A DNA stretch of 37,135 nucleotides from an uncultured Oribacterium sp. (GCA_946413525.1 CAMKKZ010000036.1:1-37135), one strand, 5' to 3'. Positions 17,109 through 26,598 are shown, counted from the stretch's first letter. A program made the numbers and translations. The notes: a model not told the origin generated them from the letters alone.

Positions 17109-17247
17109 CATCTATCAGAATGGGTTTTTCCACTCTGAATTCTGAAATAGCGAACTGCCTGCGGGGCAAACCGGCTCATCTATCAAAGTGGGTCTTTGCC
17201 GCTCTGAATTCTGAAATAGCGAACCGCCTGCGGGGCAAACCGGCTCA
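17109..17247 (-). repeat. Dispersed repeat family A, two tandem copies (A3, A4)
   Basis: Copies read CTATCAGAATGGGTTTTTCC, ACTCTGAATTCTGAAATAGC, GAACTGCCTGCGGGGCAAAC, CGGCTCAT and are about 90 percent alike. They fill most of the gap between luxS and the next gene (17002-17303). Confidence 0.85.
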
Positions 17248-17303
17248 ATCCCGAAGGTCCCACCGTACAGGGTCCTTCCGTCAGAGCCCTTGAAATATCC
17301 CGC

Positions 17304-18410
17304 TTAATCCGGATCCCCCGTGTCCACCTGGACAAAGGGGCCTCCGCCACCGCTCCTGTCTCTGCCCTCTTCTTCTGACGAATGACGTAAGCCTAACGCT
17401 TTCTCCACCATTTCAAGGGATTTTCCGGCCTGCGCAGCGGCTCCCAGGGCTTCCGAGGAGATTCCCATAGCGGCAGAAGCCAAATCTCCGGCGCTCTTTC
17501 GCGCCCTCTCGGCCATGCCTCCTGTTCCATGGACGGCCTCACCGGCAGCCTCCGCCATCCGCTCAGCAGTGCCAATGGCGGAACGCATAATTCCACCTGC
17601 GCCGGATTCTGAAGCCTTGTCGCTGACAACGGAACCTCCGCTCCCAATATCATCTTGCGATCCTCCGCCAGATCCGTCTCCCGGGGCATCTTCAGACGCC
17701 GTAACTCCCTCGCCCCCCGGGGCATGATTGGATACTGCGGCTCCTTCGCCTGCTGGAGCGTCATTGGATACCTCAGTTCCCCCACCCCCTGACGCGTCAA
17801 CGTTACCGGCAGCCTCCCTGCTGTCTGAAGCAGTCATTCCGGAATTCAAATTGCCCGAAACAGACGATCCGGCATCCGCTCTGTCATCGCCTGGACGGGC
17901 GTCCGCCTGGCCTTTATTTGTTTCACCAACTGATCGATCATCGGGTCTGTCGGACGGCATGCCGTCTTTTGCGTTTTCCGTCCCCTCTGCAGGACCGGCA
18001 TCATAGAACTCCACTGTCACATCATCGTCATCATCAAAATCATCGTCATCAATTTCTTTAATTATATCCAGATCCGAGCCAAATTTCGTATCCAGCGCAT
18101 CTCTGACGGCCTTGTACGCGTCCTTTCCGGCATCCACCGCAAGGTTTTTCGTATCAATTGCAAGATTCTTTGCGGCGCCTCCGATATCCTTTGCCGCTTC
18201 CTGAAAATCCTTCGAAGTCCTGGAATTCTTCAGTCTGGAATAGCTTCTCACAGCGGAATCCTTCACCTCGCCCGCGGAATCCAAAACATCAGTGAAATCC
18301 CTGTCAACTTCTTCGGAAAACTTGCGATGCTTATAGAGATAAGAAAGCACCGCAGCGCCAGCCCCCAATACGAGTGCCGTAGTAAACAGCCTGAATTTTT
18401 TCTTTGACAT
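17304..18410 (-). CDS. Membrane-anchored protein with low-complexity tail
   Basis: 368 aa from ATG with GGAGGGGGAGACGAAT upstream. One N-terminal hydrophobic helix (about 7-25, LFTTALVLGAGAAVLSYLY) is followed by a charged helical part resembling YtxH-type proteins, with AKDIGGAAKNLAIDTKNLAV repeats near 75-105. An Asp run lies at about 125-132, then 150 residues of Gly/Ser/Asp/Ala low complexity with loose repeats (AGEGAAVSNHAPGGEG). The C-terminal 90 residues are again helical (TAERMAEAAGEAVHG). Function unknown; possibly an envelope stress or scaffold protein. The 66-aa membrane gene lies 102 nt upstream. Confidence 0.7.
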   Translation of the reverse strand: MSKKKFRLFTTALVLGAGAAVLSYLYKHRKFSEEVDRDFTDVLDSAGEVKDSAVRSYSRLKNSRTSKDFQEAAKDIGGAAKNLAIDTKNLAVDAGKDAYKAVRDALDTKFGSDLDIIKEIDDDDFDDDDDVTVEFYDAGPAEGTENAKDGMPSDRPDDRSVGETNKGQADARPGDDRADAGSSVSGNLNSGMTASDSREAAGNVDASGGGGTEVSNDAPAGEGAAVSNHAPGGEGVTASEDAPGDGSGGGSQDDIGSGGSVVSDKASESGAGGIMRSAIGTAERMAEAAGEAVHGTGGMAERARKSAGDLASAAMGISSEALGAAAQAGKSLEMVEKALGLRHSSEEEGRDRSGGGGPFVQVDTGDPD

Positions 18411-18512
18411 ATTCGTCTCCCCCTCCTGCCTTGCGCCATAATTCATGTCCGCTGCACAGGGGTATTATACCATACCAAGCCAAAGATGTAAAATAAATGT
18501 AAACTTGAGCAC

Positions 18513-18713
18513 TTATTTCCGGCCCCAGTTACGCAGCATAAAGCAAAGCGATCCGAACATGGTTGCGGCGCATGCGGCAATGACCGCCCTCTGAGTGCTG
18601 ATTCCCCGAAGCCTCGGAAAAAAGGGAGACTTCGCGTTTGTAATTGCATAATACATCAGGGCTGCAGCGGCAATGAAAATCAAAACATCCAAAAGCTTCC
18701 AAAAATTATTCAT
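18513..18713 (-). CDS. Small membrane protein (66 aa)
   Basis: ATG with GGGGGGC at 2-3 nt. Two hydrophobic segments: about 5-23 (LLDVLIFIAAAALMYYAI) and about 43-58 (AVIAACAATMFGSLCFML), linked by a basic loop. No family recognised. It precedes the membrane-anchored gene on the same strand and may share its transcript. Confidence 0.55.
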   Translation of the reverse strand: MNNFWKLLDVLIFIAAAALMYYAITNAKSPFFPRLRGISTQRAVIAACAATMFGSLCFMLRNWGRK

Positions 18714-18835
18714 AAGCCCCCCATCCGGCAATGCAGGCCATCCTTCAAATCCTTAAAGCAAACCTAATAACTTCCCTCCCGGATGGCTCAATAAGCAGCG
18801 ATACAATGCAATCCAGACTGGCCGTGCCTCAATTA

Positions 18836-19005
18836 CCCAGTGCTGCCCCAAATCATCCGGCGGTGTTCCAGATCACCATAGCAGCACTCCAATCATCCGG
18901 CCCCACCCCAAATCGTCATGTGCCGCCCCAAATCATCCGGCTACATCCCAAATGATTTGGGGTGGATTACCCGGTGTGCCCCAAAGCATCCAACGGAATC
19001 CCAAA
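18836..19005. repeat. Degenerate tandem repeats of CCCCAAATCATCCGGC
   Basis: At least six imperfect copies spaced about 20-30 bp, plus one inverted pair CCCAAAT/ATTTGGG at 18948-18962. They fill most of the 333-bp gap 18714-19046 after glnS. No gene is seen there. Confidence 0.65.
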
Positions 19006-19046
19006 TAATCCGAAAGCATCCCTCTTCCCCACTTCAACCCACGCAA

Positions 19047-20756
19047 TCAGGAAGGAAGCTTGAAGCTTGATTTCAGGGAAACGATTCTGTTGAATACCGG
19101 CTTGCCTTCCCGGGAATCATGGCTATCCGCGCAGAAATAGCCATTCCGCATGAACTGGAAGCTGTCGTAAGCCCTGGCTTCCATCAGTGCCGGCTCCACC
19201 GGGCAGTTTTCCAGCACAGTCAAAGAATCCTTGTTGAAATTAAGAGTGCCGTCCTCATTAAGCTTGCCTTTTTCCTCATCAATCAACTGTTCATACAGCC
19301 TGACAGTGACAAAGCCGGCCGTGCCCGCGTCCACCCAATGGATCGTCCCCTTGACCTTGCGTCCATCAAAGCCGGTACCTGACTTCGTCTCCGGGTCATA
19401 AGTGCAGTGTACCGCGCTCACCCTGCCCTCCGAATCCGTATCATAGCCCGTGCACTTCACGAAATAAGCTCCCATGAGACGCACCTCGTTCCCCGGATAC
19501 AGACGCTTATACTTTTTCGGAGGATCCACCATGAAGTCATCCTCCTCTATATAGAGCTCCCTCGAAAAGATCACCTTCCGCTCTCCCAGGGACTCATTTT
19601 CCAGATTGTTGGGAATGGATAATTCCTCCGTCTTCCCCTCCGGGTAATTATCAATAATCAGCTTCAAGGGCTTCAGGACAGCCATGAGCCTGGGCTTCTT
19701 CAGCTTCAGATCCTCCCGGATGCAGTACTCGAGAAGCGAATAGTCACTGGATGAATTCGCCTTTGAGATGCCGGACAGCTTCACGAACTGGCGGATGGAC
19801 TCCGGCGTATAGCCCCTCCTCCGGAGCGCCGCAATCGTCACAAGCCGGGGGTCATCCCACCCGTCCACCACGCCGTCCTCCACCAGCTTCTTAATATAAC
19901 GCTTTCCAGTAACAACATTAGTGAGATAAAGCTTCGCGAACTCGATCTGCCTCGGAGGGTGCGCGAATTCGCACTCCCGGACAACCCAGTCATACAGAGG
20001 CCGGTGATCTTCAAATTCCAGAGTACACAGGGAATGGGTAATGCCCTCTATGGCGTCCTCTATGGGATGCGCGAAATCATACATGGGGTAAATGCACCAG
20101 GCATCCCCGGTATTATGATGGCTCATGTGCGCCACCCGGTAAATGACGGGATCCCTCATGTTGATATTCGGGCTCGCCATATCGATCTTTGCCCGCAGCG
20201 TCTTCTCGCCATCGGCATACTTCCCGGCCCTCATCTCTTCAAAGAGCCTGAGATTCTCTTCCACGCTCCTCCCCCGCCACGGACTTTCCCTTCCCGGAGT
20301 ATTAAAATCCCCCCTGTATTCCCGGATTTCATCCGCGCTGAGATCATCCACGAAGGCCAGCCCCTTCCTTATCAGCAGCACCGCGCAGCGATACATCTCC
20401 TCAAAATAATCCGAGGCATAAAAAAGCCTGTCCTCAAAATCAGCTCCCAGCCAGCGCACATCCTCCTTAATAGAATCCACGAATTCCATGCGCTCCTTCG
20501 TCGGGTTCGTATCATCAAAACGCAGATTAAAAAGACCGCCATATTCCTCCGCAATGCCCGAATTCAGGATAATGGATTTGGCATGACCTATATGCAGATA
20601 ACCGTTCGGCTCCGGGGGAAACCTTGTATGCACCCTGTCATACACGCCCTCCTTCAAGTCATTATCAATAAGCTGCTCTATAAAATTCTTCGATTCAGCC
20701 GCCGCTCCCGCACCGCTGCCGTCAAGCCTGCTTTCCTCCGCCTTGCCCTCTGCCAT
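19047..20756 (-). CDS. glnS: Glutaminyl-tRNA synthetase
   Basis: 569 aa class I synthetase that charges tRNA-Gln. [16 protein letters not shown] (about 46-61) holds the HIGH motif. RFDDTNP, the [13 protein letters not shown] region and VTGKRYIKK (KMSKS-type loop) follow, then the two C-terminal beta-barrels of bacterial GlnRS. ATG has AAAGGGG upstream. The first 23 residues are extra, Gly/Ala/Glu-rich and probably disordered. No T-box leader was found upstream; a family D palindromic repeat lies there instead. Confidence 0.95.
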   Translation of the reverse strand: MAEGKAEESRLDGSGAGAAAESKNFIEQLIDNDLKEGVYDRVHTRFPPEPNGYLHIGHAKSIILNSGIAEEYGGLFNLRFDDTNPTKERMEFVDSIKEDVRWLGADFEDRLFYASDYFEEMYRCAVLLIRKGLAFVDDLSADEIREYRGDFNTPGRESPWRGRSVEENLRLFEEMRAGKYADGEKTLRAKIDMASPNINMRDPVIYRVAHMSHHNTGDAWCIYPMYDFAHPIEDAIEGITHSLCTLEFEDHRPLYDWVVRECEFAHPPRQIEFAKLYLTNVVTGKRYIKKLVEDGVVDGWDDPRLVTIAALRRRGYTPESIRQFVKLSGISKANSSSDYSLLEYCIREDLKLKKPRLMAVLKPLKLIIDNYPEGKTEELSIPNNLENESLGERKVIFSRELYIEEDDFMVDPPKKYKRLYPGNEVRLMGAYFVKCTGYDTDSEGRVSAVHCTYDPETKSGTGFDGRKVKGTIHWVDAGTAGFVTVRLYEQLIDEEKGKLNEDGTLNFNKDSLTVLENCPVEPALMEARAYDSFQFMRNGYFCADSHDSREGKPVFNRIVSLKSSFKLPS

Positions 20757-20850
20757 TCCATGCCCCTTTCTTCAATACCAACTCTGTACTACATCTATCA
20801 TGCTGCCTTCTCGTTCCATACTTTATCTATGCTGAACTCAATAACGGAAT

Positions 20851-20997
20851 TATGCTTAATGCATAGTTTGTACCTGGGTTCATCTGCGGCACAAGGAATG
20901 CCGCAGATGAATCCGAACAAAGCACGCTTTGTTCGGACGCATCCCTCCGGGATGCGCCATATACGGTACAAACTATGCTTAATGCATAGTTTGTACC
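20851..20997. repeat. Palindromic repeat element, family D
   Basis: A 24-bp perfect direct repeat (20851-20874 and 20974-20997, starting TATGCTTAATGCATAG) flanks three hairpins: TCATCTGCGGCA/TGCCGCAGATGA, CGAACAAAGC/GCTTTGTTCG, and GCATCCC/GGGATGC. The right copy extends into a 33-bp palindrome (20965-20997). Its end overlaps the stop codon of the M14 gene. It separates that gene from glnS. Confidence 0.75.
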
Positions 20998-22277
20998 TAC
21001 ATCCCGTTCAGGTCGCAGAGAATGTCCGGAATGACCCCCTTCTGCTTCTCCCAGATGGTAAGGATCTGCTCCTCCTCCACCGGGCTTGTGCCAATACCGC
21101 ACTCCACTGTCACGGAAGGGATGCCCATTTTCAGTATCGCCCAATCCTTGTATCCTGCGCTGTCATTGGGGTTATAATAATCCGAAATCTCATAGCCGGA
21201 ATTATTCTTCACGATCTGCGCCAGCTTTCTGGTCGCCGTGGTGTATTCGCCCTTCCCGTAATACCAGTAAATGACCTGCCCCTGAGTGTGATAGCTGATC
21301 GTGCGGTTGAACCTCACCCTCCTTGTCAAATCCGCCAGAGCCCTGCTTTCAAACTCCGACTCCGGAGCCGGGCCCTTGTATTCCACGCTGGAAGGACGAT
21401 ACTTCCTGTCGTCTATGTTCTCCCAGTCCGCATCGAAATTCCGGTTCAGGTTGACACCGCTGGCATTATTCTTCCAGCGCCGGAAATATTCGTTCAGATC
21501 CTGCTCCTGTATATTATCAAGCTGCGCCATATTCATAATGTTAGCCCGCACGGACTCGCTGCCTATGCCGCCAATGCCGAACTGCACCAGGGATACGCCG
21601 TCGGGATCCACCATCGGCACGAAATACACGCAGGTGTTCTGCATGAGTTCGTTCATGCTCCGCCCGCCGTAGCTGTGCCCCCGCGCAAGCATTTCCAGAA
21701 GGCTGGCCAGCTGCCGCATGCAAAGCTGCGAAGTGATGTATTCCCGGGCATGGATGCTTGCGTGGATCAGGACCTTCCGGGACGCGGAAGGATTGCCTGC
21801 CACGGCATAATAAAGCTCCCTTCCGTCCACCGTCGTCCCCAGAGAATTCAGCGTCATGCCCGGATAGGCGTTCTTCAGAGCCGACAGGTCATCCGCCATA
21901 TTATTATAGGTATAAGCGCCAATATTATTGAAATAATATCCCTCCGGGAGAAGTACCTGGGAGCCCGCCGCAAGCCCTGAGAACGCGTTCAGCGCCGATG
22001 GGTCAAAATAAATCTCCTCCGGCGCGACAGGCTCCGTCTGCCCCGGCATGACCCCCGGTCCCAGGCTAATGCCAGGCCCCGCGGACTCACTGCCAATAGG
22101 CGTGACAGCCCCCGGCCCCGCCATTGACGAACAGGCCGGCAGCGCCACCCCAAGGAGCGATGCGGCAAAAGTCGCGGACAAAAAGCGAATCAGTTTCTTT
22201 TTATTCTTTTTCCCTTTTCCATATTTATCCAAATTCATTCTCATTAAATTAATACCCTTCACTGCATATGAATTCAT
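20997..22277 (-). CDS. M14 zinc carboxypeptidase lipoprotein
   Basis: 426 aa. ATG has GGGGAGAAG upstream; a TTG six codons earlier is weaker. A long basic n-region is followed by LLGVALPAC, a lipobox with Cys49, so the enzyme is lipid-anchored outside the cell. The M14 zinc site is HAREY (His176, Glu179) plus a later His in SYHTQG. NLNRNFDADW supplies the substrate-binding Arg and VECGIG the catalytic Glu. It resembles gamma-D-glutamyl-diamino acid peptidases, so peptidoglycan peptides are a likely substrate. The stop lies inside the family D palindrome. Confidence 0.88.
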   Translation of the reverse strand: MNSYAVKGINLMRMNLDKYGKGKKNKKKLIRFLSATFAASLLGVALPACSSMAGPGAVTPIGSESAGPGISLGPGVMPGQTEPVAPEEIYFDPSALNAFSGLAAGSQVLLPEGYYFNNIGAYTYNNMADDLSALKNAYPGMTLNSLGTTVDGRELYYAVAGNPSASRKVLIHASIHAREYITSQLCMRQLASLLEMLARGHSYGGRSMNELMQNTCVYFVPMVDPDGVSLVQFGIGGIGSESVRANIMNMAQLDNIQEQDLNEYFRRWKNNASGVNLNRNFDADWENIDDRKYRPSSVEYKGPAPESEFESRALADLTRRVRFNRTISYHTQGQVIYWYYGKGEYTTATRKLAQIVKNNSGYEISDYYNPNDSAGYKDWAILKMGIPSVTVECGIGTSPVEEEQILTIWEKQKGVIPDILCDLNGM

Positions 22278-22290
22278 TATTTCTCTTCTC

Positions 22291-22351
22291 CCCAATTAGT
22301 GTGGGTTTTGCCACTCTAATATCATGACAAACCGATGCGGTATCGCAGGCT
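22291..22351 (-). repeat. Dispersed repeat family A, copy A5
   Basis: CCCAATTAGTGTGGGTTTTG, CCACTCTAATATCATGACAA, ACCGATGCGGTATCGCAGGC. In minus orientation it ends directly at the ribosome site of the M14 gene, whose GGGGAGAAG is the repeat's own terminal purine tract. Confidence 0.8.
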
Positions 22352-22422
22352 AAATGACTCTTGCCGCCTTGATTAAGATAACATAAAAAACAGATAAATC
22401 ATAGCAAAACCCCAAACTGAAA

Positions 22423-23271
22423 TCAACGTGATTTTCGGTCTTTCACATGCACTTCCCCTTCTGCCTCCGGATCATCCATGATGATCTCGCCAACAGATTC
22501 CGCCGTGATCCTTCCGCTGCGGGGATTCTTGATGCTCATTACATCCGAAACGATATCCGCTTCAACATCCGACTTTTCGAAAGCCAGATCACAATCCACC
22601 ATGGAGCAGTGAATGAGCTTTAAGCCCCTGCAATAGCACAGCGGCTGCGTCCCGATGATCGTACAATTTTCAAAAGTGACATTTTCACAATACCAGGCCA
22701 GGTATTCCCCCTTCACAACGCAGTCCTTAACCACTACATTCTTCGCATGCCAGAAAGCATCCTTCGTGTCAAACTCGCAGTTTGCAAAAACGGAATCTGT
22801 GATATACTGGAAGGAGTATTTTCCCTTGAGCTTCACATTATCAAAGGCCAGATGGTCTGAACGCATCATAAAGTATTCGCTCTGGACGCTTGTATCCCTC
22901 ATTTTGATCCCGCGTACCGACCAACCAAACTCCGGCGATACAATGTCGCAGCCCTCGATCCTTACATCCGCGCATTCCCTGAGCGCCTTTATGCCATGCA
23001 GCTTCGAATCCGTAATCTCAACGTCTTCTGAATACCAGAGCGCCGCGCGGCAAAGCCCTGTCATTTCACTTCCTGATATCCGGAGCCCCTTATCATGCCA
23101 GAAGGGATATCGAAGATTAAAGAAGCAGTCCCGTACAACGATATCGCTGCTTTCCTTGAACGCGCTTTCTCCATCAGCCGGCCCGTCAAAGCGGCAGCGT
23201 ACGGCTTTCACACTTTTGCTTCCGTATAAAGCCCTTTCCTCATCAAATGTCTGATCATTTATCGTCCGCAT
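22423..23271 (-). CDS. DUF3737 family protein (right-handed beta-helix)
   Basis: 282 aa, ATG with AGGAGGG at about 8 nt. The text is a long row of short strands of the type VEITDSKLHGIKALRECADV and VTFENCTIIGTQPLCYC, typical of a parallel beta-helix, and matches DUF3737 over its whole length. No signal peptide. Function not established. It stands alone, with a family A repeat before it. Confidence 0.88.
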   Translation of the reverse strand: MRTINDQTFDEERALYGSKSVKAVRCRFDGPADGESAFKESSDIVVRDCFFNLRYPFWHDKGLRISGSEMTGLCRAALWYSEDVEITDSKLHGIKALRECADVRIEGCDIVSPEFGWSVRGIKMRDTSVQSEYFMMRSDHLAFDNVKLKGKYSFQYITDSVFANCEFDTKDAFWHAKNVVVKDCVVKGEYLAWYCENVTFENCTIIGTQPLCYCRGLKLIHCSMVDCDLAFEKSDVEADIVSDVMSIKNPRSGRITAESVGEIIMDDPEAEGEVHVKDRKSR

Positions 23272-23304
23272 TATCCCCCACCCTCCTGTTTATTTGTTAC
23301 TGAC

Positions 23305-23372
23305 CCCTCTAATCAAAGTGCTTTTGAGCCATTTTAATTCCTGACAAACATCTGCGGTATCGCAAGCTATAT
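23305..23372 (-). repeat. Dispersed repeat family A, copy A6
   Basis: CTCTAATCAAAGTGCTTTTG, AGCCATTTTAATTCCTGACA, AACATCTGCGGTATCGCAAG. It lies 34 nt before the DUF3737 start, same orientation relative to the gene as A5. Confidence 0.75.
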
Positions 23373-23739
23373 GGCTTCATATATCCCATTATTCTGCAGA
23401 TACAGCCATTCCAATACAGTCCTATCATAAATACTTAAAGAAACATCGGCTAATGATTATAATGAATATCATGATATTCCTAATTGGCATAGCTTGTTGA
23501 GTCGGGCCTCAGCTATTTTCAGAATCCGTTCAGTCCGTGGCATGTTTTAGCTTTAGCGGACTAAAGCATCTATAAAATTACTTAAAATATTGCATAAATA
23601 CGCTCTTTTTCAGGCAGTCAAAAAAAATATTTCATTCCACTGTATTCCGTAATATTTGAAACATGCCCAGTCCGTCGTACCCCTTACGCCCCGGGCGTGA
23701 CGGGTACAGAAAAAATACGGGGGATGGCAGGATGTGTTT
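23373..23739. other. Gene-free stretch after dinB
   Basis: AT-rich, no ORF with a ribosome site. A strong hairpin GTACCC...GGGTAC containing ACGCCC/GGGCGT lies at 23676-23706, about 30 nt after the dinB stop; it lacks a T-run on the minus strand. Confidence 0.4.
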
Positions 23740-24975
23740 TTATGTCCTGGTATCGCTTTTCTTAATATGTTTTCTCATATACTCAACTGTTTTATGCAGG
23801 GTTTCCATATGCTGCAGCTTATCCAGATTGCCGGCAAAGTCCAGCCCGTAATGATTTCCCAATGCTTCCAGAACCTCCCTCATCTCCTCCTCATGCCTTT
23901 TGCTCAAATCCCCCATGAGATCATCAAAGGTCAGCTGTCTGTACTCATCCCTCGAGAGGTTATAAATTCCAACACCTACCAGGCGGACAGTCATCTTTGG
24001 TACCTGCTCAAGAAGCCTGACCGCTTCATTATATATCTCAATGGCCGTCCCGCAATCCACCGGACTCTTCGATCTGCTGACACTTTTCATATCAGAATAG
24101 GTAATCTTTATGGATACACCTTTCCATTGAAACCCGACTCTTTTTGCCCTGTTCTCGACACTCAACGATAACAGGAACAGCACTTCCTTCAGGAATACGA
24201 AATCTGACACATCCTCCTGAAATGTCAGCTCCCTGCTGATGGATTTCGCGTCCTCCGATCTGTAGGGAATCACATCCCTGTCATCAATACCCATCGCGAG
24301 ATCAGCGATCCAGATACCTTTCTTTCCAAAAAGCTTCTCTACTCTTTCACGGTTGTTTCGAATATCAAGAACAGTATGGATCCCGTAGGCATTCAATTTC
24401 TCCGCTGTTTTGGGGCCAACCGTGTATAATGAGCGAACATCCCGATCAGCAAGCAGCTCCCTGAATGCCTCGGCGTCAAGAATCTCAAAATAACCATCCG
24501 GCTTCTTTTCTTCGCTGGCTGTCTTGGCCGCTGTCTTTGAATACGCCAGCCCTACGGAGCAGCTAAGTCCCGCCTCTTCTTTGGTTCTTTGCTTTATAAA
24601 CCGTGCGATCTTCCTGGCTCCGTTCCAATCCTTAGCCCTTTCTTTAACATCAAGATAAGCCTCGTCAAGAGCTATGTACTCGGATGCGGACGCGTAGGTC
24701 TTCCATATATCATGCAATTGAGCAGATACCCTTTTGTATTTATCGAAATTCGGACGCATATAGATCCCATCCGGACACTGCCTGTATGCCTCTTTTATAT
24801 TCATCCCGGAATGAACACCATATTTACGCGCTTCATAGCTGCAGGTTGCGACGACACCTCTTTCATTCGGCATGGAACCAATAATCAGCGGCCTCCCCTT
24901 AAGAGCCGGATTGTCCCTGATCTCCACAGAAGCATAAAAGGCATCCATATCCACATGAATGATAATATTTTTCAA
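23740..24975 (-). CDS. dinB: DNA polymerase IV (Y-family translesion polymerase)
   Basis: 411 aa from TTG with GGGG at 8 nt; the family N-terminus starts exactly here. Catalytic residues are Asp9 in HVDMDAFYASVE and Asp104-Glu105 in ALDEAYLD. The fingers (GVVATCSYEARKYGV), thumb (YTVGPKTAEKLNAYGI) and little-finger domains are complete. RQLTFDDL near residue 355 looks like a beta-clamp binding motif. It copies past damaged bases at low fidelity. The usual LexA box with 4-bp spacing is not present upstream. Confidence 0.93.
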   Translation of the reverse strand: MKNIIIHVDMDAFYASVEIRDNPALKGRPLIIGSMPNERGVVATCSYEARKYGVHSGMNIKEAYRQCPDGIYMRPNFDKYKRVSAQLHDIWKTYASASEYIALDEAYLDVKERAKDWNGARKIARFIKQRTKEEAGLSCSVGLAYSKTAAKTASEEKKPDGYFEILDAEAFRELLADRDVRSLYTVGPKTAEKLNAYGIHTVLDIRNNRERVEKLFGKKGIWIADLAMGIDDRDVIPYRSEDAKSISRELTFQEDVSDFVFLKEVLFLLSLSVENRAKRVGFQWKGVSIKITYSDMKSVSRSKSPVDCGTAIEIYNEAVRLLEQVPKMTVRLVGVGIYNLSRDEYRQLTFDDLMGDLSKRHEEEMREVLEALGNHYGLDFAGNLDKLQHMETLHKTVEYMRKHIKKSDTRT

Positions 24976-25118
24976 TCACAATTCCCCATTTCCTGTATGT
25001 CGTTTCCCCCGAACTGCCGCCGGTTCGATATATGATTTGCTCGTCAAAGGTGATTCCCGAATTGTTACGCGCTTCACGCTTCCACAATCCGCGTGGAATC
25101 CCTCCCCCACTACATGCT

Positions 25119-25190
25119 CATCTATCAGAGTGGGTTTTTGCCGCTCTGAATTCTGACATAGCGAACCGCCTGCGGGGCAAATCGGCTCAT
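25119..25190 (-). repeat. Dispersed repeat family A, copy A7
   Basis: CATCTATCAGAGTGGGTTTT, TGCCGCTCTGAATTCTGACA, TAGCGAACCGCCTGCGGGGC, AAATCGGCTCAT; nearly identical to A3/A4. It lies in the dinB-azlC gap (24976-25718). That gap also holds a hairpin CGGCAAGC/GCTTGCCG at 25222-25239 and no gene. Confidence 0.85.
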
Positions 25191-25343
25191 ATCGGGGCGC
25201 GGCCCAAAGCCTTGCCTCCACCGGCAAGCAAGCTTGCCGTGTAGGCAGGCTTTTGACCGCTGAATCATATATTCCCTTGTATCCACCGCCCGTCATTATA
25301 TCAAAACATTTGTTTTTCATCCATGTATTTCCAGAAAAATGTT

Positions 25344-25372
25344 GTAAATGTTCAGTCAAACTGAACATTTAC
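25344..25372. promoter_or_regulatory. Perfect 13-bp inverted repeat
   Basis: GTAAATGTTCAGT-CAA-ACTGAACATTTAC. It lies between the divergent dinB and azlC genes and could be a regulator site or an RNA hairpin; no promoter box is obvious next to it. Confidence 0.5.
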
Positions 25373-25596
25373 ACCTCGGGTGTGGCGTTTACGCGCATTC
25401 CGAATACATCCGAGGCGTGTCGTTCGGCGCTTTCATGCACACCTCGCGGCAAGCGATAAACCTGATGATGTCTTTTATTTTTTTCTCAGATGATATATTA
25501 TATTTACGAAGAAATCTGCGGCACAAGGAATATCTCAAATAAATCCAAACAAAACATGCTGACGGGACACCGCATCGGTTTGTCATAAAAAAAATT

Positions 25597-25680
25597 ATGA
25601 AAGGATTTTTCATACTTCATATGTGCCGCAGGCGCCTCACAGATGGGACTCAATGCCTGCGGCATCAAGTCAAAGTATGA
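25597..25680 (+). repeat. Dispersed repeat family C, copy 2
   Basis: Same three-hairpin order as C1 with a damaged first stem: TATGAAAGGATTTTTCATAC, CATATGTGCCGCAGGCG, GACTCAATGCCTGCGGCATC, ending AAGTCAAAGTATGA. It ends 18 nt before the azlC ribosome site. Confidence 0.75.
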
Positions 25681-25718
25681 CCAAAACCAAATCTGACAGG
25701 AGAGAGATTGACACGGTT

Positions 25719-26384
25719 ATGATCAAAAAAGCTTTTTATAAATCCTTGCCTGTAATGGCAGGGTATATCATTCTTGGAGCAGGATTTGGTATTTTATTAC
25801 ACAATGCAGGATATGGAATAATCTGGGCCTTTGCCATGAGCACACTGATTTATGCAGGCTCAATGCAATATGTCGGGATAGGACTTTTGACCGGAGGAGC
25901 CTCTGTCATTACCACTGTCATTACCACTGTCATGGTTAACGCAAGACACCTGTTTTACAGCATTTCCATGATAGACAAGTATAAGGATTCCGGAAAATAT
26001 AAGCCGTATCTGATATTCGCGTTAACAGATGAAACCTATTCACTCCTCTGTGACGATGAAGAATATTCAGGAGAAGAAATTAATCGCTATCGGTTTTTTG
26101 TATCCTTTTTTAACCATTGCTACTGGATAAGCGGCAGTGTTATCGGAAGTCTTCTGGGAAGCATGATTCACTTTTCCACAGCCGGAGTTGAATTTTCGAT
26201 GACAGCCCTTTTCATCGCTTCATTTACGGAGCAATGGATCATATCCGATAATCATATTCCCGCCATTATCGGCATCGTAAGCACTTTGCTGTGTCTATTG
26301 CTTTTTGGAACAGAGAATTTCCTGATTCCATCAATGCTGCTGATAACATTATTACTGACAGTGATCAGAAAAAAGGAGACCTAG
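25719..26384 (+). CDS. azlC: AzlC family branched-chain amino acid exporter subunit
   Basis: 221 aa. The domain starts at MIKKAFYKSLPVMAGYIILG; upstream codons in frame only translate repeat C2. AGGAGAGAG lies about 13 nt before this ATG. AzlC motifs are LGAGFGILL, STLIYAGSMQYVG, TTVMVNARHLFYSISM and ALTDETYSLL. Several membrane helices follow to the end. With AzlD it exports branched-chain amino acids (and analogues). azlD starts 214 nt later, an unusual gap filled with family A repeats. Confidence 0.9.
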   Translation: MIKKAFYKSLPVMAGYIILGAGFGILLHNAGYGIIWAFAMSTLIYAGSMQYVGIGLLTGGASVITTVITTVMVNARHLFYSISMIDKYKDSGKYKPYLIFALTDETYSLLCDDEEYSGEEINRYRFFVSFFNHCYWISGSVIGSLLGSMIHFSTAGVEFSMTALFIASFTEQWIISDNHIPAIIGIVSTLLCLLLFGTENFLIPSMLLITLLLTVIRKKET

Positions 26385-26402
26385 AGATTTCGATGCCAAA
26401 TC

Positions 26403-26592
26403 AATCTGTCATGAACTCAGAACGGCCAAAACCCACTCTGATTAAGTCATATAGCCTGCGACACCACGGCTGTTTGTCAGAAATTAAATCGGCCAAAAAA
26501 CCACTTTAATAGAGGAGGATCCATTTAGATTGCGATACCGCAGCCGTATTTCGGCAATGAAGTTACCAAACCACTTTGACAGGGGAGGATAT
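26403..26592 (+). repeat. Dispersed repeat family A, three copies between azlC and azlD
   Basis: Three diverged units in plus orientation: CATGAACTCAGAACGGCC/AAAACCCACTCTGATTAAG; GTTTGTCAGAAATTAAATCG with AAACCACTTTAATAGAGGAGG; and TTGCGATACCGCAGCC with AAACCACTTTGACAGGGGAGG. The last unit supplies the azlD ribosome site, and the middle one carries a second unused AGAGGAGGAT. Confidence 0.75.
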
Positions 26593-26598
26593 AGGATA

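Noticed and set aside
16985..17300. SAM or S-box riboswitch before luxS
   Set aside because: The upstream region is two family A repeats; no S-box core was found.
20760..21000. T-box riboswitch before glnS
   Set aside because: No AGGGTGGTACCGCG-type T-box and no specifier-loop layout. The hairpins there belong to repeat family D.
19959..21980. 673-codon open frame on the plus strand
   Set aside because: It is antisense to glnS and the M14 gene, crosses repeat D, and its translation shows no family features.
25010..25027. CGAAC-N8-GTTCG upstream of dinB as a LexA box
   Set aside because: The Firmicutes LexA site has a 4-bp spacer (CGAAC-N4-GTTCG). Here the spacer is 8 bp, so I do not call an SOS operator.
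25623..25718. Longer N-terminus of AzlC
   Set aside because: The extra 32 codons translate family C copy 2; the same peptide appears at copy 3 without AzlC.
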